16,479 bases of DNA from an uncultured Candidatus Saccharibacteria bacterium (GCA_948868795.1 CAQRDK010000003.1:1-16479), one strand, 5' to 3'. Positions 1 through 6,755 are shown, counted from the stretch's first letter. Numbers and translations are program-made. The notes: generated by a model not told the origin, from the sequence alone.

Positions 1-111
1 TAAGTTCTTCGATATCGATTTTATTGTAAAAAAGGAATAAGTATGTGCTATATCGTCAAAACTATAACTAAACTCATTTGGCGGTTGCGGAAGCTGGGGC
101 GGAGAAAACTT
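1..111 (-). repeat. Conserved 3' tail of FISUMP cassette A
   Basis: This non-coding stretch lies just downstream of the stop codon of the first FISUMP gene. It aligns over its whole length with 7805-7919, with about a dozen substitutions and single-base indels. Shared blocks include TAAGTTCTTCGATATCG, GTAAAAAAGGAATAAG, ATGTGCTATATCG and GGCGGTTGCGGA. CGATAT near the left end can pair with ATATCG about 35 nt further on in both copies. The window starts inside the element, so its far arm is not visible. It may be a structured 3' UTR or the edge of the duplicated unit. Confidence 0.7.
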
Positions 112-118
112 AATTTAT

Positions 119-1606
119 TTATCGCGCAATACAGCGAACGGAGAAGCCATCGCTCCGACCGCCGCTACTGAACGGATAGACGTAGCGAATGCCGTGGAAA
201 TCGAGACGGTAGGCGTTGTTAGGATTGCTAGAGTAGGGGGTAGACGACCAGTAGAGGCCGTAGTCACCAGCACTGCTAAACAGGTAGCTGGTATCTTGGT
301 TGACGTAGCCACCCCTAACGCCGTAGAACGGAGCTTGAGTAATGTCATTAGTAGTCGAGGTGCCACCTAACTTATTGACGAGCGTCTCAAGCTCACCGCC
401 AGAGTTAGAAGTTGGTAGCCTCCAACCTTTCGGACAAATAGAACCGCTTGCCTGCCCAGAAGTTATTGTCCCTCCAGTTCCCGCCGTAGCCGTATTCCAC
501 TGATAATGATTACCGAGAATATAGTGCGCATTAACGTCACCATTCTGGGTCGTAGGGGTCGTATACGCAGTAAACTGCGAAGGACAGTCCGCCGCACTAC
601 CTTTTTTGGATCCACAGTCACTCGAAGTGTTCGGATTGGTAATACGATAATTGCCTAAACCCCAAGAGCGCTGGCCAGTATTATCGGCAAGAATTGTTGA
701 GCTCGAAGCAGTTGTCGCCGTGTCATAAGCCGGCCTATATCCAGCCGCTGGCACATCGGAGTCTGCCGTAGTCAAAGTTTTTGAAGTCAAGAGATCTAGA
801 TCCAAATTTTGCGTCATCCAACACTTACCATCAGCGAGCTTAGTTACCCAGTAGTATTTACCATCACGGGTATCTTTAAGCTGAATTGAATCGCCAACTT
901 CCGAAGCCATACAAACATCACTCGTCATATCTTGCATGTTAGCAAGCGAAGTGAGACCGGTGATTTCCAATGGGCTAGAAATAACAGACAGCGTTATCTC
1001 ATTCTCATAAGTATCCGCCGGTTTATCATTCCCAATATGCGCCGCAAAACTCAAAGTGAAGGTTTTATTATCGGTTTTAATGTTAGTAAAGTTATTGCTA
1101 GCGATAACGTCTCCACGATTATTAATCGGGACTTTAGAGAAAATTGTGCCGGCAGTTTCTCCTTCTATTGCGTTATAGCCCCAGGTGTTCAATGGTAGTT
1201 CTTCATAAGTAGCTGAACTTGTAACTCCGTTAATAGTTGCGCCAGTATTCTTACCTGTTAGTTCTGACTTATTACTACCTAAATAAACCGTATAGCCTCC
1301 AGAGTTCTCTACGCCAACGGTGGCTTTGATGGAATAACGAGCGGAAGCACCATCAGCAGAAATCGGGGTAAGTGAGGCAGAACCGGATTCTGGAGTGAAA
1401 GCGATGTTGACAGTAGAGGTGATAGTCGAAGAGCTAGAGCTATTACCCGTATTGTCAGTATTACCAGTCCCGCCGTCATCTGGAGCACTATCAAAAGCAT
1501 AGACAGAAGTAGTTATGGAATTGATAAGTAAAAAAGTTAGTAAAAACAGAAGCAAACAACTTACTTTTCCAGAAGAGTTAAGTTTTATATTATGGCGTTT
1601 TAGCAT
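119..1606 (-). CDS. Secreted FISUMP-domain protein A
   Basis: This encodes a 495-residue protein of unknown biological role carrying the Fibrobacter succinogenes major paralogous (FISUMP) domain, a C-type-lectin-like fold found in many secreted Saccharibacteria proteins. The start MLKRHN at 1606 is chosen because AAAGGAGG lies 6 nt upstream; a longer reading from 1639 would only translate the Shine-Dalgarno region. Residues about 18-38 form a signal peptide ending near VYA-FDS. Next come a Ser/Thr/Asn-rich linker, a beta-rich domain of about 170 residues, and the FISUMP domain with DGKYYWVTKLADGKCWMTQN, CPKGWRLPT, YWSSTP and a terminal SVRCIAR. Six cysteines are shared with paralogue B, suggesting disulfides outside the cell. 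No LPXTG or C-terminal membrane anchor is seen. The coding region lacks the strong C-richness of the plus strand shown by neighbouring genes, which may reflect recent acquisition or different selection. Confidence 0.9.
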   Translation of the reverse strand: MLKRHNIKLNSSGKVSCLLLFLLTFLLINSITTSVYAFDSAPDDGGTGNTDNTGNSSSSSTITSTVNIAFTPESGSASLTPISADGASARYSIKATVGVENSGGYTVYLGSNKSELTGKNTGATINGVTSSATYEELPLNTWGYNAIEGETAGTIFSKVPINNRGDVIASNNFTNIKTDNKTFTLSFAAHIGNDKPADTYENEITLSVISSPLEITGLTSLANMQDMTSDVCMASEVGDSIQLKDTRDGKYYWVTKLADGKCWMTQNLDLDLLTSKTLTTADSDVPAAGYRPAYDTATTASSSTILADNTGQRSWGLGNYRITNPNTSSDCGSKKGSAADCPSQFTAYTTPTTQNGDVNAHYILGNHYQWNTATAGTGGTITSGQASGSICPKGWRLPTSNSGGELETLVNKLGGTSTTNDITQAPFYGVRGGYVNQDTSYLFSSAGDYGLYWSSTPYSSNPNNAYRLDFHGIRYVYPFSSGGRSDGFSVRCIAR

Positions 1607-1612
1607 CACGGC

Positions 1613-1620
1613 CCTCCTTT
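1613..1620 (-). promoter_or_regulatory. Ribosome binding site of FISUMP A
   Basis: AAAGGAGG stands 6 nt before the ATG at 1606. The same site with the same flanks (CCTAAAAGGAGGGC) precedes the second FISUMP gene, so it fixes the start of both. Confidence 0.85.
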
Positions 1621-1683
1621 TAGGTTTTGTAACACCCAAGCCGCGCCACCTCCCGCACGAAATTCGCCGAAAAGCTACTCGCC

Positions 1684-1833
1684 ATACAAAAATGACACCG
1701 CAAGGGTGTTACAACAGACCATCCAATGACCGATACGGTATTAGACAACTGCTCCTTACGGTGCCATTTATATCTAATACCATTCGTTTCATCGGATAAA
1801 AAATCCGGTCATTCAATGATAATCTGTTGTAAC
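1684..1833 (-). ncRNA. Structured leader RNA of FISUMP A (unknown family)
   Basis: This is the 5' UTR element, read on the minus strand from a predicted start near 1833. Base stem P1 pairs 1818-1832 with 1709-1723 (15 bp including two G-U). P2 pairs 1806-1813 with 1725-1732 (8 bp). P3 pairs 1773-1781 with 1737-1745 (9 bp). The P3 loop contains GGCACCGUAAGGAGCAG (1749-1765). Its first 12 nt can pair with CCUUGCGGUGUC (1694-1705), three nt beyond P1, giving a pseudoknot. That 3' segment can instead fold as ACACC-CUUGC-GGUGU followed by a U tract. Leader B at 9577-9730 keeps every stem through compensatory changes. It does not resemble the riboswitch consensus sequences I know. Confidence 0.75.
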
Positions 1834-1839
1834 ATTATC

Positions 1840-1848
1840 ATTATATCA
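1840..1848 (-). promoter_or_regulatory. Extended -10 promoter of FISUMP A
   Basis: TGATATAAT is read on the minus strand. A start about 7 nt downstream would place +1 at G1833, exactly at the foot of leader stem P1. No strong -35 is visible. Promoter B has the same arrangement (TGGTATAAT, +1 near 9730). Confidence 0.7.
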
Positions 1849-1905
1849 TAGAAATCCCGAAAACAAGCCCAAAATCTATCGCCATCCCCACATCTACCCC
1901 AAACC

Positions 1906-2982
1906 CTACTTCCCGCAAACCACCTTCATCCCCCGCTTTGCCTTCCGCACCTCGATTTTCGACACCCCCTCAAGCCATTGATATTCCCCCTCCGCCTGAA
2001 TCTCCACCGTGCTCGGCTGCGAGAACTCAATCTTATCCACGGAAGCCTCATTGAGCCGCAGCCCGAAAATCACACTCCTCAAACCAAACCCCACCATTTT
2101 CCAAAACTTCCCCAACCTCTTCACTGCGCTCCCAAATCCAGTCTCCGACAAATACCACTTTCCGCCCTTCATCAGCCTCGACATCGTCGGCCCATTCACC
2201 GCCAAATAATCCGTCGCCCCCTCCTCAAGCGCCTCCCCGTTCAACTTCACGACCACCTCTTCAGAATCAGCAACTCCTTCAGGAGCCGAACTCTCCACGC
2301 CAGACGAAGGCAAAAACTTCCTCCCCTTATTCTTCAAATACCAAAACACCGCCACCATCAGCGAATAAAGCGGCCCCCGCTTCCCCGTATTCAAGCTCTT
2401 TCGCACCCGATCGCCGTCCATAATCTCCGACGCCTCCGCCAGCAACCCCAACGTCACATAACACGGCGCATACCGCCAATGCTTCCCATCCACCAAAATC
2501 TCCAACGGCCAAATCTCCCGCACCCGTGCCACACCAGAAGAGCCCGCGCAAGAAGCCCCCCCAGAAGAACCAGCGCCACGAGAACCCTCCGAGCCGCCAT
2601 CTCCCACCAAAAACCCCTCAATAATCTCCGTAATTCCCCCGACATACTCTCCGCCATATTCCACCGGCCGCCGCGTCTTCAACATCCGCGCCATGTCATT
2701 AAAGTTCCCATATCCTAGCGCCGAAAACGTCACATCTTTCTCTGATGTCATTACCGCATTCGCCGCAATCGCCGCCGTCCCGTCTCCCCCCGCCGACACT
2801 ACCAAATCCCCATCTCCGAGCATCCCCGCCAAAATCGATGCATTATGCTCAACTGTTGTCTGTTTAATCTCATACTTCCCCACCAAAAACCCGCTCACCC
2901 TCCGCGCCGGCGCCAAAACCTCCGCCTCAACCGCCGCATGATGCGACGACCGCGGATTATAAACTACCCAAAGCTTTCTCAT
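1906..2982 (-). CDS. Diacylglycerol kinase family lipid kinase
   Basis: This 358-residue protein belongs to the DAGK catalytic domain superfamily, which is related to NAD kinases and phosphorylates lipid hydroxyls with ATP. The nucleotide-binding GGDGT is at residues 65-69 and is followed by LGYGNFNDMAR, corresponding to the family G-T-x-N-D motif. The N-terminal KLWVVYNPRS matches the family opening (x-x-NP-S). A VEIQAEGE segment near the C-terminus matches the usual x-DGE element. Two low-complexity stretches interrupt the domain: Gly/Ser-rich at about residues 127-150, and Ser/Glu-rich at about 225-243. The start lies 4 nt after the stop of the preceding gene, so the two are co-transcribed; the upstream Shine-Dalgarno is weak (TAGGG). 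The lipid substrate cannot be told from the sequence; diacylglycerol, undecaprenol or a sphingoid base are all possible. Confidence 0.85.
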   Translation of the reverse strand: MRKLWVVYNPRSSHHAAVEAEVLAPARRVSGFLVGKYEIKQTTVEHNASILAGMLGDGDLVVSAGGDGTAAIAANAVMTSEKDVTFSALGYGNFNDMARMLKTRRPVEYGGEYVGGITEIIEGFLVGDGGSEGSRGAGSSGGASCAGSSGVARVREIWPLEILVDGKHWRYAPCYVTLGLLAEASEIMDGDRVRKSLNTGKRGPLYSLMVAVFWYLKNKGRKFLPSSGVESSAPEGVADSEEVVVKLNGEALEEGATDYLAVNGPTMSRLMKGGKWYLSETGFGSAVKRLGKFWKMVGFGLRSVIFGLRLNEASVDKIEFSQPSTVEIQAEGEYQWLEGVSKIEVRKAKRGMKVVCGK

Positions 2983-2986
2983 AGCC

Positions 2987-3310
2987 CTAGCTAATAGTCA
3001 GACCGCCCGGAATCAGCCAGTTCAGCACCGTAAACATCAACGCCCACGCCACCAAACCAATCACAATCTCAATCAGCCTCTTCTTCGCCTTCGCCACCTG
3101 CGCGACATCATCCCGCGCCGTCATATACTGAATACCCGCAATAATCACCCCGAGCACCGCTGCCGCCCCAAGACCATAAACCAAAATGTTCAAAATCAGC
3201 TTCAAAATTTTATCAATATCAAAATCATCCGGCAAAATACTTGTCTCTACCGCTAGCAACTTCCCTGCCGCCGATACCGCCATCGCCTTCATCATCAGCC
3301 AGTTCATCAT
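2987..3310 (-). CDS. Small two-helix membrane protein, VirB2/TrbC pilin-like
   Basis: This encodes 107 residues. An N-terminal hydrophobic stretch (about 1-21) may act as a signal sequence. It is followed by a short acidic segment (ILPDDFDIDKI), a first membrane helix (about 35-63, LILNILVYGLGAAAVLGVII), a charged loop (ARDDVAQVAKAKKRL) and a second helix (about 84-101). This two-helix layout with a short basic cytoplasmic loop resembles VirB2/TrbC-type pilin subunits and small proteins common in Patescibacteria; the family match is by topology only. Two start codons occur in tandem (3310 and 3307). The Shine-Dalgarno AAGGAGG overlaps the rpoD stop codon, and its spacing favours 3307 or the later Met codons. 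It lies between rpoD and the lipid kinase in one operon. Confidence 0.75.
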   Translation of the reverse strand: MMNWLMMKAMAVSAAGKLLAVETSILPDDFDIDKILKLILNILVYGLGAAAVLGVIIAGIQYMTARDDVAQVAKAKKRLIEIVIGLVAWALMFTVLNWLIPGGLTIS

Positions 3311-3316
3311 TCCTCC

Positions 3317-4291
3317 TTACTTCAAATACCCGTGCAGCTTCTTCGTCTGCTTATGCTTACGCAACTTCGACAGCGCCTTCGCCTCAATCTGGCGAATCCG
3401 CTCCCTCGTCACCGAAAACTCATTCCCCACCTCTTCCAAAGTATGCGACCGACCGCCGCCAATCCCGAACCGCAAACGAATAATCTTCTGCTCGCGCTCC
3501 GAAAGCGTCGTCAGAATCTCCGCAATCTGCTCCTTGAGAATCTGGTTCGCGGTCGCATCTTCCGGCGAATCCCGCTCACTATCTTCCACGAAATCCCCAA
3601 GCACCGATTCTTCATCATCCCCGTCGCGACCCACCGACGCATCAAGCGACGCAATATCCTGCTTAATCCGCATCACATACTCAATCTTCTCGGTGTCCAT
3701 CCCCATCGCATTCGCGATTTCCTCATTCGTCGGCTCGCGGTTCAATTCCTGCGTCAAGCGTCGCGTCGTCCGAAGCACCTTATTAATTGTCTCCACCATA
3801 TGCACCGGAATCCGAATCGTCCGCGCCTGATCCGCAATCGCCCGCGTAATCGCCTGCCGAATCCACCAAGTCGCATAAGTCGAAAACTTAAACCCTTTAT
3901 CCGGATCGAACTTCTCCACCGCGCGCAGAAGCCCCGTATTTCCCTCTTGAATCAAATCCAAAAAGTCCAGCCCGCGCCCACCATACCGCTTCGCAATCGA
4001 AACTACCAAGCGCATGTTCGCCTCAGCCAACTTATCTTTCGCCTTCTTATCCCCCTCCATCGCTTTTTTCGCGAGTTCCAACTCTTCCTCTTGGCTCAGC
4101 AGCGGGATCTTCCCAATCTCTCGGAGATACATCCGCACCGAGTCGTCCGCAAAAGCATCGACGTTATCCGCCGTAATCGCGAGCTCGTCATCCAAAAACT
4201 CATCCTCTTCCTCCAGCTCATCCGCCGCCGGCTCTCCGAGGTCAAGCATCACATTCTTGCTCTTTAAGATATCTTCTTCATTATCGTCCAT
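3317..4291 (-). CDS. rpoD: Primary sigma factor RpoD (sigma-70)
   Basis: This 324-residue protein is the RNA polymerase sigma subunit that recognises -35/-10 promoters. A short acidic N-terminus (1-50) replaces region 1.1. Region 1.2 starts at about 51 (DSVRMYLREIGKIPLL). Region 2 includes LDLIQEGNTGLLRAVEKFD and FSTYATWWIRQAITRA, the core-binding and -10-melting parts. Region 3 contains IRIPVHMVETINKV, and region 4.2 contains LEEVGNEFSVTRERIRQIEAK, the -35 helix-turn-helix. At 324 residues it is shorter than typical RpoD proteins, as expected for a small genome. The start at 4291 has no Shine-Dalgarno, but a promoter sits directly upstream, which suggests a leaderless message. The gene heads an operon with the VirB2-like protein (6 nt gap) and the lipid kinase. 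Confidence 0.97.
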   Translation of the reverse strand: MDDNEEDILKSKNVMLDLGEPAADELEEEDEFLDDELAITADNVDAFADDSVRMYLREIGKIPLLSQEEELELAKKAMEGDKKAKDKLAEANMRLVVSIAKRYGGRGLDFLDLIQEGNTGLLRAVEKFDPDKGFKFSTYATWWIRQAITRAIADQARTIRIPVHMVETINKVLRTTRRLTQELNREPTNEEIANAMGMDTEKIEYVMRIKQDIASLDASVGRDGDDEESVLGDFVEDSERDSPEDATANQILKEQIAEILTTLSEREQKIIRLRFGIGGGRSHTLEEVGNEFSVTRERIRQIEAKALSKLRKHKQTKKLHGYLK

Positions 4292-4299
4292 TACATCAT

Positions 4300-4328
4300 A
4301 GTATACTAAAAATCCCCCGTTTTTACAA
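4300..4328 (-). promoter_or_regulatory. rpoD promoter, leaderless spacing
   Basis: TTGTAA (4323-4328) and TATACT (4300-4305) are separated by exactly 17 nt on the minus strand. Only 8 nt separate the -10 from the ATG, so transcription would start at or next to the start codon. No Shine-Dalgarno is present. Confidence 0.65.
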
Positions 4329-4348
4329 CTCTAAAATCTTCAAACTCC

Positions 4349-5974
4349 CTATTTCACCTTCAGCGCCGCAATCTCCCTGAGAATCTCTTGCGTCTTCTCC
4401 TCATCATCCGCGCATTTTTCCAGCTCTTCCGTCAAAACCCGAATCCGCTGCTTGTTCATCTCAATCTTATATCGTGCAAAAATCGCATCCGCTTCCCGCT
4501 CCAGCGCGGCCTTCCCCATCTCCGCATACGAGTTCTGAAACACCATCTCGAGCTCCCCGATTTTCACCTCATCCTCCGTCACATCCAGCCCATACTTATT
4601 CTCCACCCCTCCATGAATAATCAACGCCTGCAAAGTATCGTTCAACTTCCGTATCAAATCAATCTTCACCTGCACATCTTTCGTCGCCACGCTCTTCAAT
4701 CGCTGCGCACCCCCACTCGACGACATCTTCAAATCTTTCTCGTGCAAATCCTCCACCGAACAGTCCAACTTCCTCGCCACCAACTTCTCATAATGTTTCC
4801 GCTCCACCGCATCGCTCACGTACTTCAGCAACTTCAGCGCAATGCTCGAATACTCCCGCTTCCCCGCCCCCGAATTCAAATCAAGATTTTCCTCATATTT
4901 ATCCAACAGCCAATCCACCGCCGGCCGATAATTCTTCACCGCCTCTTGCCATAGTCGCGGTTCCTTCTGAATCAGCTCATCCGGATCCTTCGCCCCATGA
5001 TAATCCGAAATCACACTCAAATTCACCCCGAGATCCCCCGCCATCATAATCGCCCGCTCCGTCGCCTTCACCCCTGCCGCGTCCCCGTCATACGCCAACC
5101 GCACATCCGGCGTCAACCTCGACAAACTCTTCAGATGCAACTCCGTCATCGCCGTCCCGCTCGTCGCCACCGCCTCCTTCACCCCCGCCTGATGCGACGA
5201 AATCACATCCATATTCCCCTCCACAATCACCACAAAATTATTCTGCCGAATCGCTTCCTTCGCCTGCGCCAACCCAAAAATAAACCGACTTTTATTAAAC
5301 AACAAAGTCTCCGGCGTATTCAAATACTTCGGCCCCCCCTGGTCAATCACCCGCGCCGTATACCCAATCACCCCGTTCGTATCAATGAACGGCACCATCA
5401 TCCTCCCCCGGAACAAATCCCCACCGAATCTATTCAGAAGCCCCGCCGCTTCCATCTCCGCCTTCGTGAATCCCCGACTCGTCAAAAACTGAATCAGTGC
5501 CTTCCCTGTATTTGGCGCATACCCAATCCGAAACTCCCCGATCGTCCCCCGCGTCATCCCCCGCCGCTCCGTCACATACTCAATAATCGCCTTATTCTTC
5601 GTCAAACAAAACTGATAATACTTACATGACAGCTCCAGCGCCTCCTTCGCTCGCCGCTTCTTCTCCGCCACCGCCTTGTCGCCCCCGCTATACCTCTGTA
5701 ATTCCACCCCCGCCTGCGCCGCCAGTTTCTCCAACGCCTCCCGGAAAGAAATCCCCTCCACTTCCATCACAAAAGTAAAAATATCTCCGCCCTTATTCGA
5801 AGAAAAATCATGCCAAATCCCCTTCTCTGGCGACACCATGAACGAAGGCGTCTTGTCCACGCCCCACGGCGACCGCCCCTTGAGACTCCGCCCCGCCCGC
5901 TTCAACTCAATATACTGCCCCACCACATCCTCTACCGGGAGCCGCGCCCGAATTTCCTCCTTCGCGTCATCCAT
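4349..5974 (-). CDS. dnaG: DNA primase DnaG with degenerate zinc-binding domain
   Basis: This 541-residue primase makes RNA primers for replication. The N-terminal CHC2-type domain is recognisable (KTPSFMVSPEKGIWHDF, NKGGDIFTFV), but the four expected zinc ligands are gone: the CPFH motif reads S35-P-W-G38 and the HCFGC motif reads H-D56-F-S-S59. The catalytic core follows, with the region around FRGRMMVPF, IGYTARVI and PKYLNTPET. The TOPRIM fold has EGNMDV at 252-257 and DGDAAG at 296-301, holding the acidic metal-binding residues. The C-terminal about 140 residues are helical and probably bind the replicative helicase. Because the catalytic motifs are intact, I expect an active enzyme. It precedes rpoD on the same strand with a 57-nt gap that contains the rpoD promoter. 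Its own start has an extended -10 only 6 nt upstream. Confidence 0.95.
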   Translation of the reverse strand: MDDAKEEIRARLPVEDVVGQYIELKRAGRSLKGRSPWGVDKTPSFMVSPEKGIWHDFSSNKGGDIFTFVMEVEGISFREALEKLAAQAGVELQRYSGGDKAVAEKKRRAKEALELSCKYYQFCLTKNKAIIEYVTERRGMTRGTIGEFRIGYAPNTGKALIQFLTSRGFTKAEMEAAGLLNRFGGDLFRGRMMVPFIDTNGVIGYTARVIDQGGPKYLNTPETLLFNKSRFIFGLAQAKEAIRQNNFVVIVEGNMDVISSHQAGVKEAVATSGTAMTELHLKSLSRLTPDVRLAYDGDAAGVKATERAIMMAGDLGVNLSVISDYHGAKDPDELIQKEPRLWQEAVKNYRPAVDWLLDKYEENLDLNSGAGKREYSSIALKLLKYVSDAVERKHYEKLVARKLDCSVEDLHEKDLKMSSSGGAQRLKSVATKDVQVKIDLIRKLNDTLQALIIHGGVENKYGLDVTEDEVKIGELEMVFQNSYAEMGKAALEREADAIFARYKIEMNKQRIRVLTEELEKCADDEEKTQEILREIAALKVK

Positions 5975-5980
5975 ACCCCT

Positions 5981-5989
5981 ATTATAACA
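5981..5989 (-). promoter_or_regulatory. dnaG extended -10 promoter, leaderless spacing
   Basis: TGTTATAAT is read on the minus strand and ends 6 nt before the ATG at 5974. The intervening AGGGGT is too close to act as a normal Shine-Dalgarno. No good -35 is visible. Confidence 0.6.
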
Positions 5990-6025
5990 GATAAACTCTA
6001 AAATATAACATCATCATAACTTTTA

Positions 6026-6034
6026 TGCTATAAT
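6026..6034 (+). promoter_or_regulatory. Extended -10 promoter of the 6041 gene, leaderless spacing
   Basis: TGCTATAAT ends 6 nt before the ATG at 6041. No Shine-Dalgarno lies between them. It faces away from the dnaG promoter, so the 66-nt gap is a divergent promoter pair. Confidence 0.6.
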
Positions 6035-6040
6035 CATACT

Positions 6041-6658
6041 ATGAATAATTTGGAATACCTCAATCAGATCTCCCAAGAAAACCGCCCCACCTCTGCCAAA
6101 AAATCCGCTTCCATGTCTCTCATCATCAAGATCGCCGTCGGCGGCCTCGTCGCATTCCTTTTCATCATGTGTCTCGGCATGGCCCTCAGCGCCGGCAAAA
6201 CTAGCCCCACCGACCTCACGAAACAGCTCTACGTCCGCACCGCCAACCTTAATACCGCCCTCACCACCTACAACAAATCCCTCAAATCCTCCCAACTCCG
6301 CGCCATCGGCACCTCTCTAAACGGCGTCCTCACCAGCGCCACCGCTTCCCTGACCGGATATCTCGCCTCCGAAGGAGACAAAGAGGCTGATCTCAATCCT
6401 CCCGAGAAACTCCTCACCGTCGAAACCGAAACTATCGAAGCGCTCGACACCGCCTTGAACAACGCCAAACTAAACGGCATCCTCGACCGCGTCTACGCCA
6501 ACCAAATCCAGCTCCAAGTTTCCCTCCTCGTCACCTTCATCTCCCAACTCGAGCAACGCACAAAAGACACCGAACTCCTCGAAATCATCAGCCAATACCA
6601 ATCCAACCTCATCGTCATCGAACAAAGTCTTAAAGACTACTCCAACCCCAGCGACTAA
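6041..6658 (+). CDS. Single-pass membrane-anchored helical protein, unknown function
   Basis: This encodes 205 residues. A short polar cytoplasmic N-terminus (1-25, several Lys/Ser) is followed by one strongly hydrophobic membrane helix at about 26-50 (LIIKIAVGGLVAFLFIMCLG). The remaining 150 residues are predicted outside the membrane and look mostly alpha-helical, rich in Leu, Thr, Asn and Gln with no cysteine. I do not recognise a family. The start at 6041 is the first ATG after a -10 box placed 6 nt upstream. The gene is on the opposite strand from dnaG and upstream of mscL, with 110 nt between them, which suggests an envelope role but gives no specific function. Confidence 0.8.
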   Translation: MNNLEYLNQISQENRPTSAKKSASMSLIIKIAVGGLVAFLFIMCLGMALSAGKTSPTDLTKQLYVRTANLNTALTTYNKSLKSSQLRAIGTSLNGVLTSATASLTGYLASEGDKEADLNPPEKLLTVETETIEALDTALNNAKLNGILDRVYANQIQLQVSLLVTFISQLEQRTKDTELLEIISQYQSNLIVIEQSLKDYSNPSD

Positions 6659-6672
6659 CCTTCAAATCATGG

Positions 6673-6678
6673 TATAAC
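6673..6678 (+). promoter_or_regulatory. Possible -10 box upstream of mscL leader
   Basis: TATAAC is preceded by TGG, giving an extended -10 form. A start near 6685 would remove the AAGGAG Shine-Dalgarno at 6679-6684, so this promoter and that ribosome site cannot both be used for the short ORF at 6690. Confidence 0.3.
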
Positions 6679-6689
6679 AAGGAGCGCGA

Positions 6690-6755
6690 ATGAGAAAATA
6701 TCATTTGATATTTTCTCTGAACCGACGAAGTTATTTCTATGGCGTAGCCATATGA
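6690..6755 (+). CDS. Possible 21-residue leader peptide before mscL
   Basis: This short ORF reads MRKYHLIFSLNRRSYFYGVAI and has AAGGAG 5 nt before its ATG. Its TGA is also the TG of the mscL extended -10. Its first codons lie inside the perfect inverted repeat 6692-6717. It is rich in aromatic and basic residues. No homologue is known to me and it may be chance; the good Shine-Dalgarno is the only support. Confidence 0.25.
   Translation: MRKYHLIFSLNRRSYFYGVAI
6692..6717. repeat. Perfect inverted repeat between the 6041 gene and mscL
   Basis: GAGAAAATATCA is followed by TT and then TGATATTTTCTC: a 12-bp perfect stem with a 2-nt spacer. It has no clean U tract after it, so it is either a weak terminator for the upstream gene or a protein-binding palindrome controlling mscL. 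Confidence 0.6.
6738..6752. promoter_or_regulatory. Operator-like palindrome in mscL promoter
   Basis: TATGGC-GTA-GCCATA is a perfect 6-bp inverted repeat lying directly before the mscL TGATATAAT box, in the -35/-10 spacer. It could bind a regulator or be fortuitous. Confidence 0.35.

Noticed and set aside
43..165. Plus-strand small ORF in the FISUMP tail (ATG after AAAAAAGGAATAAGT)
   Set aside because: The equivalent ORF in tail B is cut to nine codons by a stop, so the conservation is not of a peptide.
119..420. Variable region of a diversity-generating retroelement in the FISUMP C-terminus
   Set aside because: The C-type-lectin-like fold and divergent C-termini suggested it, but no reverse transcriptase or template repeat is in the window, and differences between A and B are spread over all bases and codon positions.
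1978..2718. Long plus-strand ORFs opposite the lipid kinase, rpoD, dnaG and argS
   Set aside because: They are rich in Arg, His, Pro and Leu, the signature of reverse-complemented GC-rich coding sequence, and none has a ribosome site or family motif.
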